Program-made: the position numbers and the translations under genes
The notes under the pieces: generated by a model
Seen by the model: only the letters and a program-made list of their open reading frames with translations
Told to the model about the DNA's origin: nothing
The model's database searches: none
Assembly (NCBI RefSeq): GCF_029581355.1
Contig: NZ_CP120849.1
Location: 2,388,501 to 2,452,500, forward strand
Direction of reading: 5' to 3'
From: Parabacteroides chongii
GTDB lineage: Bacteria; Bacteroidota; Bacteroidia; Bacteroidales; Tannerellaceae
DNA: 64,000 nucleotides
Part shown: positions 39,227 through 47,766 of the stretch, one piece after another
How positions within the stretch are numbered: the stretch's first letter is position 1
Layout of the letters: each line of letters begins with the position of its first letter

Positions 39227-39300
39227 GGCGAGATAGCTCAGCTGGTTAGAGCGCATGATTCATAATCATGAGGTCCCCGGTTCAATCCCGGGTCTCGCTA
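39227..39300 (+). tRNA. tRNA-Met (anticodon CAU)
   Basis: 74-nt cloverleaf: acceptor GGCGAGA with TCTCGCT (one G-U), D arm GCTC/GAGC, anticodon arm ATGAT/ATCAT with CAT at 39261-39263, T arm CCCGG/CCGGG with TTCAATC. CCA is not encoded. The anticodon stem lacks the three G-C pairs of initiator tRNA, so this is elongator Met, or possibly the Ile tRNA whose CAU is changed by TilS. Confidence 0.95.
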
Positions 39301-39306
39301 CGATTT

Positions 39307-39341
39307 AAGCCTCAAGGTCGAAAGATTTTGAGGCTTTTTTT
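39307..39341 (+). terminator. tRNA terminator
   Basis: AAGCCTCAA pairs with TTGAGGCTT, followed by a T-run. Confidence 0.85.
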
Positions 39342-39412
39342 GTTTTTCATATCTTCAGGGTTGTTTTTAATTCATTTTTTATGGTAGCTTTGTATTTCAA
39401 TAATTAAAATGA

Positions 39413-39717
39413 ATGACCATGGAACTGCAACTAATACAGAATAAAATTTACGAGATACGAGGACAAAAGGTGATGCTGGATTTTGATTTAGCCGAACTCT
39501 ATCAAGTGGAAACACGTAGGCTTAATGAAGCCGTGAAAAGGAATATAAGGCGGTTTCCCGATGATTTCATGTTTCAGCTTAATGCCGATGAGTGGAAAAA
39601 CTTGAAATCGCAATTTGCGACATCAAGTTGGAGCTAATCAATGAAACGCTGGCAGAACTGCAGGATAAAAATAAAGCCTTGAATAAGCCGCGGCCCAAAA
39701 TTGGTTTTGTAAAATGA
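39413..39717 (+). pseudogene. ORF6N-domain protein pseudogene (internal deletion)
   Basis: The first 70 residues are a good ORF6N N terminus ('[20 protein letters not shown]', '[16 protein letters not shown]', ending SQFATSSW) and stop at 39637. The expected middle, which would go on from SSW, is missing. From about 39619 another frame encodes '[12 protein letters not shown]' and ends 'RPKIGFVK' at 39717, which looks like the normal C terminus of this family. So a frame-changing internal deletion has fused head and tail. A -7-like TAGCTTTG at 39384 remains upstream. ORF6N proteins are phage-related DNA-binding proteins. Confidence 0.75.
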
Positions 39718-39719
39718 AA

Positions 39720-41048
39720 TCAGTTGCACCGACATCTATCACTTACTGTATTAAACAGGATTGTGAATCTGGTCCAGCCGTTGTCGCTGGAGAGGCTGAA
39801 CTGGCAGTGATGATTTGTCAGAACTTCTCTGACGAACATTAAGCCGATGCCCTGGCCTGATGATTTGGTGGTGAAGAAAGGAGTGAAAAGCTTCTTTTGA
39901 GTTTCTTCGCTGATGCCCGGACCATTGTCTTCAATGAGGATGGATACCGGCGAAGTTTGGGTAGTAATCCGTATTTCCCCGTTTTGTCCGATCGCTTCAT
40001 ACGCATTTTTGATAATATTGACCAGCACCTGTTCGATCTGTACCCCGTCGACTTCAATCGTCCGGTCATTCTCTGTCAATGTCAGGACCAGCCTGATGTT
40101 TCTTTGGCGACATTCTATATCCGTGAGAGCATAGACCGAACGCGCCTGTTCGTTCAGTGAAATAGCTGAAAGAGTCGGTTCGGGGACACGGATGGCATGC
40201 GCCAGGTTACTGATGAAACTCGCCAGATGCCTGCACCGCTCGAAAGACGCTTCCACGGCAGGTAATACATATTCCCATTGCCCGTTTTCGTCCTGTTTGA
40301 AAATGTCTGCCACTACATTCAGAGTCGATCCGATCGCTCCGACCGAATTATTCACTTCATGCGACATCATCCGGATGATACGTTCGTACGAATCCTTCTC
40401 CACTTTAAGCAACTCCTGCGTAATCTCTTCTATCAATATAAAAGGATGCTTAAATCCCTGGTCGATAAATGCCGATCGGATACAATGGTAGATCGTGTGC
40501 GTTGAAGTCCGGATCATCACATCATCCCCCTGTTTTAATTCCGCCAGGGCAGGGGCCAGCTCAAAAGAAGATTCCAGGAGCGTTTTCCCTTTGATATCCG
40601 AAAGATTGGAGATATTCAGCAGTTTTAAACCGGTGGGATTTACATCTGCTATCTGCTTGTCGAAGTTCAGGATAACGATCCCCTGCGGCGAGGCATGGAT
40701 GAGCAGGTCGAGGAACTGGTTTTTCTCCCTTACCGCCAGCCGTTCGCTCCGCAACTGCGAGATCATCCGGTTGAAGATACCGATCAGCTCGTTGGCATCT
40801 TTATTCCTGACCGGGCGCAGATGCGTGGAAAAATCCTGGTCTTTCAGAAGCTGCATGCCGCTGAGCAGGATATGATACGGCTTGACCAGCTTATGGTAGA
40901 TAAATGCAGCCAGCAGGAGCGATAAAATGGCGATACACTGTATAACCCAAAAAGGAATTGGCTCTTCCCGGAAAAAGAGAAAACCGATACCACTTGATAT
41001 ACCCGTGATAAAGGCAGCGATCGTCCAGAATATCAGCTTCGATTTCAT
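39720..41048 (-). CDS. NtrB-type sensor histidine kinase
   Basis: 442 residues. Two membrane helices (about 7-25 and 33-51), a HAMP-like linker, a PAS domain (about 115-205, 'GIVILNFDKQIADVNPTGLK'), HisKA motif MMSHEVNNSVG with H230, and an intact HATPase with 'VLVNIIKNAYEAIG', 'DNGPGISE' and 'SSGQGIGLMFV'. Overlaps the regulator upstream by 4 bp. It is the last gene of the second export operon, so the sensor is made together with the transporter it likely controls. Confidence 0.92.
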   Translation of the reverse strand: MKSKLIFWTIAAFITGISSGIGFLFFREEPIPFWVIQCIAILSLLLAAFIYHKLVKPYHILLSGMQLLKDQDFSTHLRPVRNKDANELIGIFNRMISQLRSERLAVREKNQFLDLLIHASPQGIVILNFDKQIADVNPTGLKLLNISNLSDIKGKTLLESSFELAPALAELKQGDDVMIRTSTHTIYHCIRSAFIDQGFKHPFILIEEITQELLKVEKDSYERIIRMMSHEVNNSVGAIGSTLNVVADIFKQDENGQWEYVLPAVEASFERCRHLASFISNLAHAIRVPEPTLSAISLNEQARSVYALTDIECRQRNIRLVLTLTENDRTIEVDGVQIEQVLVNIIKNAYEAIGQNGEIRITTQTSPVSILIEDNGPGISEETQKKLFTPFFTTKSSGQGIGLMFVREVLTNHHCQFSLSSDNGWTRFTILFNTVSDRCRCN

Positions 41049-42400
41049 TCAGGTAATTTGATGTCGTATTTTTCAAGACGGCGGTATAACGTTTGCCTGG
41101 TCAGTCCCAATGCCGTAGCTATTTTGGAATGATTGCAACCATATAATTCCACAGCTCTCTGTATCATCTCTTTTTCCACCCTTTCCAGGGAAAGGATGGT
41201 GTTCCCGCCTGCAGGCTGGCTGGCAGGGACTTCTATATATTGCTTTTTGAAGTCGGCATCCGTAATGATATCCTTTCCGGAGATCAGGATGGTTCGTTCT
41301 ACCAGGTTTTTCAGTTCACGGATATTTCCGTGGTAAGGGAGCTTTTTCAGATACCCATACGCTTCCTGCGATATCTCCGGTTGGGGAAAGTTGTTCTGTT
41401 CAGCCTGTCTGCGTGCAAAATGTTCGACCAGCAAAGGAATATCCTCCAGCCGCTCGCGTAAAGCCGGCATCTGTATCGTGATCAGATTGATGCGGTAAAA
41501 CAGGTCTTCCCTGAATTTTCCCTGCGCCACCATCTCCGGGAGATTTTTGTTTGTCGCACAGATAATTCGTGTGTCCACCTGCCTGGGCTTACTTTCACCC
41601 AGCGGCTCGAAAGTCTGATCTTGTAAAACCCTCAATAGTTTGACCTGGCAAACCATATCCAGTTCTCCGATCTCATCGAGAAAGATCGTCCCTTTGTCGG
41701 CGAGTTCGAAACGTCCCGTCCGGTCGTGGCGTGCATCCGTGAAAGCCCCCTGTTTATGACCGAACATTTCGCTCTCGAACAGTGATTGTGAGATACCGCC
41801 CAGATTGACTTTGACGAACGGTTTACCCAGCCGGTTGCTGCTCTCGTGAATCGCTTCGGCTATCAGCTCTTTGCCTGTTCCGCTTTCTCCGGTGATCAGG
41901 ACAGGCGCGTTCGTCCGGCTGATGCGTGAAATCGTATTGAGAACCTGTTGCAGACGGGGAGACTTTCCGATGATCTTTTCAAAGCGGTCCGTTCTTTCCG
42001 TCTCTTTTCCGTCCGTTTCTTTTTCTTCGCTTTCCCGTAGCTGGATAGCAGTCTGTATCGTTTTCAGCAGAGCCAGATTGTTCCAGGGTTTGGTGATGAA
42101 ATCGAAAGCGCCGGCCCGTATGCCCTGTACCGCCAGGTTTATGGAGCCCCAGGCGGTGATCAGGATAACCGGAACCGCCGGGCAGAAGATACGGACTTTC
42201 GCCAGTAACTCCAACCCTTCCTCGCCGGTTGTCGTATTACTATAATTCATATCCATCAGGATCAGTTGCGGACAGTTGCGGCGCACGAAGTCGACTGTCT
42301 CCTGCGGGTTCGACGCTGTTGCGACCTCATATCCCGCCCGCTTCAGCACCAGGGTCAGTGAAGTCTGTACCGTTAGATCATCGTCAGAGATAAGTATCAT
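41045..42400 (-). CDS. Sigma-54-dependent response regulator (NtrC family), second system
   Basis: 451 residues. Receiver with D50 ('LILMDMNYS'), AAA+ domain with Walker A GESGTGKE (171-178), GAFTDA loop, Walker B 'TIFLDEIGEL', and a C-terminal Fis-type helix-turn-helix ('NHSKIATALGLTRQTLYRRL'). The same GAFTDA variant as the first system. It lies downstream of three ABC genes in one operon and upstream of its kinase. A sigma-54 promoter match and palindromes precede the first operon gene, implying autoregulation. Confidence 0.93.
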   Translation of the reverse strand: MILISDDDLTVQTSLTLVLKRAGYEVATASNPQETVDFVRRNCPQLILMDMNYSNTTTGEEGLELLAKVRIFCPAVPVILITAWGSINLAVQGIRAGAFDFITKPWNNLALLKTIQTAIQLRESEEKETDGKETERTDRFEKIIGKSPRLQQVLNTISRISRTNAPVLITGESGTGKELIAEAIHESSNRLGKPFVKVNLGGISQSLFESEMFGHKQGAFTDARHDRTGRFELADKGTIFLDEIGELDMVCQVKLLRVLQDQTFEPLGESKPRQVDTRIICATNKNLPEMVAQGKFREDLFYRINLITIQMPALRERLEDIPLLVEHFARRQAEQNNFPQPEISQEAYGYLKKLPYHGNIRELKNLVERTILISGKDIITDADFKKQYIEVPASQPAGGNTILSLERVEKEMIQRAVELYGCNHSKIATALGLTRQTLYRRLEKYDIKLPE

Positions 42401-42445
42401 AGCATGTATTATTTCATTATTATCAGTACTGTAAAGTTACTAATT

Positions 42446-43720
42446 TTATTCATCCCGTAAGGCTTCTGCCGGAGGAATCTTTGCTGCCTGCCGGGCAGGA
42501 TACCATACCGCTATCAGTGATATGACAGCCAGCAAGCCGAATGCCAGTGCGTAATTAATGAACTCCTGTTCATTCCCTATGCCCGCATCCATCCTGTTTG
42601 CGATCGGAATATCAAGAAGTTCCAGTAATTCGGTATGCCCTATGTTGATGCAGATATTTACACCCACTATGCTGGCGATAAATAACAACAGCAACGTCTC
42701 TCCGAAAATTAACTTTTTCACGCCCCACCGGGTCGATCCGAGCGCCAGCCGCAGACCTACTTCGCTCCGGCGTGCCTGCGTGCGGTACCAGAATGTCCCG
42801 ATGATCCCCAGGAATATATTCAGGATCAGGAAGGCCGTGATCGCATAGATCCCGTTCAAATCTTCTGTCGGCCAATTCGTTAACCGGGCATTTTTGTCGA
42901 TCGATTTCAGTGAACTCATGAAATACGGTCCGAGCATCAATTGTTCCCGCATCTCCTTCGTAAACCGTTCTTCAAAATCTTTATCCGCACTCGGGCTTAC
43001 GCGCAGGCATATCTGCAGCTCCCGCAAATCATATTCTTCTCTCATTAACGGCAACAAGATATTACAGAAATACGAGTTGAAATAGCCGTCTTTCATTTTT
43101 TCGGCGGTCCCGATGACCGTATGCTCCCTTCTGTCGTCGGTGGATGAAGTCAGTTTTTTTACATTTTCCAGCGGAACATTGTATTCGTCATTGCCGAATA
43201 AGCCTTTCCGGTTGGGAGTGATCAGTATCTGGTTCGATCCGGGAGCGCCCCAGCCGCTGAGCTCTTTTGCCGTGGTATTTATTTTAAACACATCGAAGAA
43301 GCTTTCTGAAACCCATCTCAACCGGAATGTGACATTGTGGGTCGTATCTTCGTCGATGTAGTAGCCGCTCATGTAGCTGGATCTGTCAAAAGGAGCCGCC
43401 CATTTGGAAAAACATACATTTTCTACACCCGGATAATTTTTTACACGGTTCAGAAGCGTTTGCGCCAGTGCCGGTTTGTCCACCTTTTCCGTTTCTCCGT
43501 TTCCTTCGGTGTTGTTGGAGGGCGTATCAGGTCTTTTTTGCATCTCGATCAGATACGTGTTCTTCGTGTCAAAACCGACCGGTTCCCAATAACATTTTCC
43601 CATATAGTACAGGTAATCGACGCAAAACCAAAGCACACAAAATACAAGTATATATTCCAATACGATCCAGGCATTCGTTTTGCGTTCGTTCCAGATAATT
43701 TTAAATATGTGACGTATCAT
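42446..43720 (-). CDS. FtsX/MacB-type ABC permease, second system (distal)
   Basis: 424 residues. N-terminal helix (about 20-40), a periplasmic MacB-like domain, then three C-terminal membrane helices ('DLNGIYAITAFLILNIFLGI', 'VKKLIFGETLLLLFIASIVG', 'NYALAFGLLAVISLIAVWYP') ending 'KIPPAEALRDE'. Half-size compared with the permeases of the first system. Pairs with the next permease, 2 bp upstream in the operon, and with the ATPase to form a MacB/LolCDE-like complex. Confidence 0.9.
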   Translation of the reverse strand: MIRHIFKIIWNERKTNAWIVLEYILVFCVLWFCVDYLYYMGKCYWEPVGFDTKNTYLIEMQKRPDTPSNNTEGNGETEKVDKPALAQTLLNRVKNYPGVENVCFSKWAAPFDRSSYMSGYYIDEDTTHNVTFRLRWVSESFFDVFKINTTAKELSGWGAPGSNQILITPNRKGLFGNDEYNVPLENVKKLTSSTDDRREHTVIGTAEKMKDGYFNSYFCNILLPLMREEYDLRELQICLRVSPSADKDFEERFTKEMREQLMLGPYFMSSLKSIDKNARLTNWPTEDLNGIYAITAFLILNIFLGIIGTFWYRTQARRSEVGLRLALGSTRWGVKKLIFGETLLLLFIASIVGVNICINIGHTELLELLDIPIANRMDAGIGNEQEFINYALAFGLLAVISLIAVWYPARQAAKIPPAEALRDE

Positions 43721-43722
43721 AA

Positions 43723-44988
43723 TTATTTGTCATTTTGATTGAGTGAATTAATGATCTTCATCCGTGAAGCCCGGTACGCCGGTATGCCGGCAGAAAGGAG
43801 ATTGATGATCAGGCAAACGGCAAATATCGCCAGCAAGACCGGGAATGAGATGAGCGTACTGGCAGGAATCGTGCTGTCTGCCGCAATATCCAGCAGCCAG
43901 TCCCGCATTTGGAAGACGACGACGTACGACAGTGCCAATCCTATCACGCCGCCGATCACTGAAGTGATCAGGTTTTCAAAAAGTACCTGTATCAGGATCG
44001 TATACTTCTTGGCACCGAACGCCTTTCGTATACCGATCTCTTCCGTCCGTTTCTTTATACGCGAGAGACTCAAGCCAGAGAGGTTGATCGCCGGTATCAG
44101 CAGCAGGATCAGCAGGATAAAAATCATTTTCCTTTTTTGTACGGCGATAGCGGAGGCAATCTCTTCGGCATTGTTCCCGTAAACCTCTTTCTGGAATATC
44201 TTGTTGTTTACCGGTCCTTTCAGATAAAGAATCCAGGGACTGTGTTCCGTTTCGAATTTTTTCTCCATCTTTCGTACCTCTTCTATGATAGTCGGGAAAT
44301 CTTCCGGGCTTTCAGCCATCAGCATCACTTCGGTAAACCTGTTTTCGACAGGCTGTGTGGTATTGGGTATCCACAGGTCGCCGTATGCCTGTTTGAAAAC
44401 CGGCGATACGTCTTCTACGATACCCACGATCCGGTACGGTTTGAAATTCACTAGAAAAGTTTGTCCCAGCGCATTTTCTCCTTTGAATACTTGCCGGGCG
44501 AGTGTTTCACTGACAACCGCCACGGATATTCCCGACTGAAATTCCCCGTCGCTGAACGGCCGTCCCTGCAAGAAGGAAAAAGACATTATTTTCCAGTAAG
44601 CCGTGTCGGTTATCCGCATATGGGCATTGATGATCTCGCTCGATCCTTCGCGCGTGATCAGTGTATTGGGAATATTTGACCATGACGGATTGACTCCGGA
44701 AACATATAAGGGAGTTTTCAGCGGGTAAAGATACTCTTTGAGTGTCTCGTAAGGGATGGATCCCGACTGCCAGCTGTTTCTTGCCGTATCCCTTTTTACC
44801 TGGTAGTTTATATATAAGGTACGATACCGGTTTATCTCCGGTGCGGTACTGATCTCCTTTATCTCGTCTGTTACAATGATCGTCATGATCATCATAATAG
44901 CCAGCGCAGTTCCCATAATAGCGATCAGGCTGATGAACTTGTTTTGTCTCAGCATCAGCAGCGCCTGTTTGAAATATACTTTGTACAT
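43723..44988 (-). CDS. FtsX/MacB-type ABC permease, second system (proximal)
   Basis: 421 residues with the same plan as its neighbour: N-terminal helix (about 17-38, 'KFISLIAIMGTALAIMMIMT'), periplasmic domain, three C-terminal helices ('KRKMIFILLILLLIPAINLS', 'LFENLITSVIGGVIGLALSY'), 'EEIGIRKAFGAKK' before the second. 17 bp downstream of the ATPase gene. Substrate unknown; antimicrobial peptides or lipoproteins are typical for the family. Confidence 0.9.
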   Translation of the reverse strand: MYKVYFKQALLMLRQNKFISLIAIMGTALAIMMIMTIIVTDEIKEISTAPEINRYRTLYINYQVKRDTARNSWQSGSIPYETLKEYLYPLKTPLYVSGVNPSWSNIPNTLITREGSSEIINAHMRITDTAYWKIMSFSFLQGRPFSDGEFQSGISVAVVSETLARQVFKGENALGQTFLVNFKPYRIVGIVEDVSPVFKQAYGDLWIPNTTQPVENRFTEVMLMAESPEDFPTIIEEVRKMEKKFETEHSPWILYLKGPVNNKIFQKEVYGNNAEEIASAIAVQKRKMIFILLILLLIPAINLSGLSLSRIKKRTEEIGIRKAFGAKKYTILIQVLFENLITSVIGGVIGLALSYVVVFQMRDWLLDIAADSTIPASTLISFPVLLAIFAVCLIINLLSAGIPAYRASRMKIINSLNQNDK

Positions 44989-45005
44989 ACTGGTTCTTTT
45001 GTGAT

Positions 45006-45674
45006 TTATTCTACCCGTCTTCCGTCGAAGAAGCGGACGATGCGTTGTGTTGATTCGGCAATATGCTCGTCGTGGGTTACCATGATGATGGTGGTTCCTT
45101 CTGCATTCAGCCGGAATAAAAGCTCCATGATTTCCGCTCCCATTTTGCTGTCCAGGTTTCCGGTCGGTTCATCGGCGAGAATGATCTGCGGATTACCGAC
45201 TATGGCGCGGGCAAGGGCGACGCGCTGGCATTGTCCGCCCGATAGCTGGGTCGGGAAATGTCTCATGCGGTGTGATAGCCCTACCTTTTCCAACACTTTT
45301 ACGGCAGCTTCCCGGCGGCTTTTGGCAGAGGATTTTCTGTAAAGCAGCGGGAGTTCTACATTGTCCAGCACATTCAGCGAATTGATCAGATGAAAACTCT
45401 GGAAGACGAATCCGAGCATTTCATTTCTAAACTCCGCCATTTCCCCGTCTTTCATTTCTGTGGTTTTTGTACCATTGATCAGGATATTTCCCTTATCAGG
45501 CAAATCCAGTAAGCCCATTAAATTGAGTAATGTACTCTTCCCGCATCCCGACGGTCCCATAATAGAAAGGAATTCGCCTTTTTGGACTGAGAGATTCACA
45601 TTTTCAAGAGCAGTGGTTTCTACTTCCGTTGTGCGGTATATTTTTGTTATACCTTCCAGTTTGATTATTTCCAT
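45006..45674 (-). CDS. ABC transporter ATP-binding protein (MacB/LolD type)
   Basis: 222 residues with all nucleotide-binding motifs: Walker A GPSGCGKST, Q-loop 'FVFQSFHLINSLNVLDNVEL', signature LSGGQCQRVALARA, Walker B 'IILADEPTGNLD', and H-loop 'TIIMVTHDEH'. Typical length for this family. It is first in the operon and drives the two FtsX-type permeases that follow. The start is supported by the sigma-54 promoter match ending 30 bp upstream. Confidence 0.95.
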   Translation of the reverse strand: MEIIKLEGITKIYRTTEVETTALENVNLSVQKGEFLSIMGPSGCGKSTLLNLMGLLDLPDKGNILINGTKTTEMKDGEMAEFRNEMLGFVFQSFHLINSLNVLDNVELPLLYRKSSAKSRREAAVKVLEKVGLSHRMRHFPTQLSGGQCQRVALARAIVGNPQIILADEPTGNLDSKMGAEIMELLFRLNAEGTTIIMVTHDEHIAESTQRIVRFFDGRRVE

Positions 45675-45703
45675 ATTATTTCCAGTTTATCTGCCTATCC
45701 TGT

Positions 45704-45719
45704 TGCAATGTGTGTGCCA
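45704..45719 (-). promoter_or_regulatory. Candidate sigma-54 promoter of the second export operon
   Basis: Read leftward TGGCAC-ACACA-TTGCA, identical to the -24/-12 consensus with exact 5-bp spacing. The predicted start of transcription is about 20 bp before the ATPase start codon. The operon encodes its own sigma-54 activator. Confidence 0.8.
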
Positions 45720-45763
45720 TATTTCTATTGTGCTGAAAATGAGCGGTAGTCTTTTTTACGGGG

Positions 45764-45788
45764 TGTCCGAATACGGACAAATTTGTCC
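45764..45788. promoter_or_regulatory. Overlapping palindromes upstream of the sigma-54 promoter (candidate enhancer)
   Basis: TGTCCGAATACGGACA (45764-45779) is a perfect palindrome with a 4-bp centre, and GGACAAATTTGTCC (45775-45788) is a second perfect palindrome sharing one half-site. They start 45 bp upstream of the -24 element. The layout, arms-N4-arms, resembles the sites of the first system but the arm sequence differs, as expected for a different regulator. Confidence 0.6.
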
Positions 45789-45806
45789 ATAATCCTGTAT
45801 AAAAGA

Positions 45807-45855
45807 AGCCCGCATTCTCAGATTGTCATCTATGAACAACTTGAGAATGCGGGCT
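45807..45855 (-). terminator. Long hairpin, likely leftward terminator
   Basis: Perfect 14-bp arms AGCCCGCATTCTCA and TGAGAATGCGGGCT with a 21-base loop; leftward it is followed by TTCTTTTAT. Would insulate the sigma-54 control region from transcripts arriving from the fimbrial side. Confidence 0.65.
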
Positions 45856-45930
45856 ATATTAATTATGTAACCTCACGGTTATGTTAATTAAGGTTTGCCT
45901 ATAGAATTTAAGGGATCCGTATAGACAGAG

Positions 45931-45940
45931 TATAGGGTAA
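45931..45940 (+). promoter_or_regulatory. Orphan copy of the TATAGGGTAA leader element
   Basis: AGAGTATAGGGTAAAATTT at 45927-45945 matches the leader element of the fimbrial genes, but no gene follows on this strand. The 45870-46195 stretch is noncoding, with four CTATCA(T/C) copies near 46013, 46068, 46154 and 46173. Confidence 0.5.
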
Positions 45941-46196
45941 AATTTCACAAATTGTATTGTGTCCACAAATGTACTGCCATTGGTGTTATTTGCAATGTGT
46001 GTATTCCTATCATAGATATGTGGTATATATATCAATCTTTATTGGAGGCTATATGTTGGGTGGTAAAACTATCATTTCTGATACAAATACAGCTGTTGTG
46101 TTTGTAGGTCTTGAATATCAATATTTATAAAACTTAAATTAACGCATGTGTTCCTATCATAAAGGGTGGTAATCCTATCACGGAGAATCGCGTATA

Positions 46197-46239
46197 TGAA
46201 AAAAAGCGGCGCACATGCGGAACAATCCGGATGTACGCC
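46197..46239 (-). terminator. Terminator of the FimB-like gene
   Basis: Imperfect arms GGCGCACATGCGG and CCGGATGTACGCC; leftward followed by a run of seven T. Confidence 0.7.
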
Positions 46240-46270
46240 TTTATGCATATAAAAAATTGAGGGTCAAATT

Positions 46271-47206
46271 TTAATCAATAGTAACATGCTGAATAACTGT
46301 ACCCCAGTCTGTTACAACAATATTGCCACTATTTCTTGAAAGATCAAAAGTCAATTCAGACAATTCTCCTTCGTTTACAGACACTTTCTCCAAATTTTTG
46401 ACATTTTCGGAAGAAAGAATCATTTTATCGTCTTTGTAAAGCTCTATCGTGATATTGGAAGCCGGTAAAATAGTTGTGTTGTCAGCAACAAGATTTCCTT
46501 TTTCGTTCAAAGTAGCCGGAATAATATATTCGATATCTTCTCCGGTCAGTTCACCGTTATGATTGAAAGAACTTTTTGTTTTCTTTATTTTGTAATAAAA
46601 ATCGCCGTCTCTTGAATCCAGCACTTTAATGATCCCTTTTGTGATCAAAGAAATGGAAGAAACTTTGCGTTCGATTTTTAAAGTTTGAGTAGCCGATTTT
46701 GTAGAAGCGCTTTTTAAAGTAACCTGTCCGTAGAATAAATCTCCCGGCAGTGTTGATGCGATACCGTTATTCTGTTTCAGGCTTACCTGCAGGTCGGAAA
46801 TAATATTTGCCTGACTCATGGTGCTGACGTTTTCATTGTCTCCACACAATCCTGCCCATGCCACAACAGTGATCTGATCAGATCCCGGACATGCTATTTC
46901 GATCGGTTTAGCCTGGAGTAAATACGTCTTGTCTACAGTCATTTGTTTGTAGAAATCACCGCTCTGGTCGAATACGAACAAAGTTGTCTGATCTACGTCA
47001 CCTTTTACTGTGATATCCTGATTGTCGGAATATGCTTTAAGAATAACAGAAAATGGAGCTTCAGCTTTAGAAGCTGCTGTATCAATAATACTTTCATCGA
47101 TACCTGTTGAAGATGTACTGTCTGCTGAACAGCTAGCGAAAGTGATTGTAGCGATCAATGTGCAAACAAACACAATACAATTTGTTGAAATTCTACCCTT
47201 TTTCAT
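46271..47206 (-). CDS. FimB/Mfa2-family fimbrial lipoprotein
   Basis: 311 residues. Lipoprotein signal with lipobox FASC (C26). The mature part shows the pattern of FimB/Mfa2 anchor subunits: 'VDQTTLFVFDQSGDFYKQM', 'LPGDLFYGQVTL', a second beta-sandwich and a C-terminal strand 'GNIVVTDWGTVIQHV'. Such subunits start or anchor the fimbrial shaft at the outer membrane. It stands apart from the main fim genes and is divergent from the hybrid regulator. Its leader carries the TATAGGGTAA element (47234-47243). A second FimB-like gene lies at 54178-55104. Confidence 0.8.
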   Translation of the reverse strand: MKKGRISTNCIVFVCTLIATITFASCSADSTSSTGIDESIIDTAASKAEAPFSVILKAYSDNQDITVKGDVDQTTLFVFDQSGDFYKQMTVDKTYLLQAKPIEIACPGSDQITVVAWAGLCGDNENVSTMSQANIISDLQVSLKQNNGIASTLPGDLFYGQVTLKSASTKSATQTLKIERKVSSISLITKGIIKVLDSRDGDFYYKIKKTKSSFNHNGELTGEDIEYIIPATLNEKGNLVADNTTILPASNITIELYKDDKMILSSENVKNLEKVSVNEGELSELTFDLSRNSGNIVVTDWGTVIQHVTID

Positions 47207-47233
47207 GACCTTAATTTTTTATATGCTTGTAAA

Positions 47234-47243
47234 TTACCCTATA
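47234..47243 (-). promoter_or_regulatory. TATAGGGTAA leader element of the FimB-like gene
   Basis: Read leftward, AGAGTATAGGGTAATTT, 28 bp before the start codon and 67 bp downstream of the -7 box at 47310-47317, so inside the mRNA leader. Confidence 0.6.
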
Positions 47244-47309
47244 CTCTTGAGAGATTCCCTTAATTTGGTTAAGACCCTCATCAAAACCTTTTGTCTCTCG
47301 TTTACATTG

Positions 47310-47317
47310 CAAATGTA
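47310..47317 (-). promoter_or_regulatory. -7 box of the FimB-like gene
   Basis: TACATTTG read leftward. A TTTTAAGAGT element (47410-47419) lies about 93 bp upstream. Confidence 0.55.
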
Positions 47318-47409
47318 GAGACTAAAATGACATGTGTATCAAATGTAGTGATAATAAAAGTTAAAACGATCAAAATAGTTGCTGAAAATGTCAAAAACAG
47401 CGGTGTGAA

Positions 47410-47419
47410 ACTCTTAAAA
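47410..47419 (-). promoter_or_regulatory. TTTTRAGAGT element, FimB-like gene promoter
   Basis: TTTTAAGAGT read leftward, followed by TTCACACCGC, very like AGAGTTTCACCGC at 51063 before the first fimbrillin gene. Confidence 0.45.
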
Positions 47420-47638
47420 CGTATGTAAATCTCTTATTTGCATGTCGTGAATGATAGATATGACAGGCTCGTTATTCTTTGAATTGATAGAAATACCACT
47501 CTTTTGCGATAGGAATGCATCTGTATTTGATAGTTTGAGGAGGGTAGTGGGGAGATCTTGTGGAATGTGTTGATAAATGTAAATGGTGAAGAAAAAATTG
47601 ATAATCATGTCTTATTTCGTAAATAAAAAAGATTCAAC

Positions 47639-47670
47639 ACTCTCAAAACGAAATTTTTTTAGCACCTTTG
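47639..47670 (+). promoter_or_regulatory. Promoter region of the hybrid regulator with a TTTTGAGAGT element
   Basis: ACTCTCAAAA (reverse TTTTGAGAGT) at 47639-47648 is followed by a -7-like CACCTTTG at 47663-47670, about 97 bp before the start codon. Suggests that the regulator controls itself. Confidence 0.45.
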
Positions 47671-47766
47671 CATAGGTGATCCGGTGTAATCAGGCAGGCA
47701 CTGATCATTGATTGAAAGGATATTGAGGAGATAAAAAATCTTAGAAACTAAAATATATATATCGAT

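Noticed and set aside
39227..39300. Initiator tRNA-fMet
   Set aside because: The anticodon stem ATGAT/ATCAT lacks the three consecutive G-C pairs and the acceptor starts with a G-U pair rather than the C-A mismatch of initiators.
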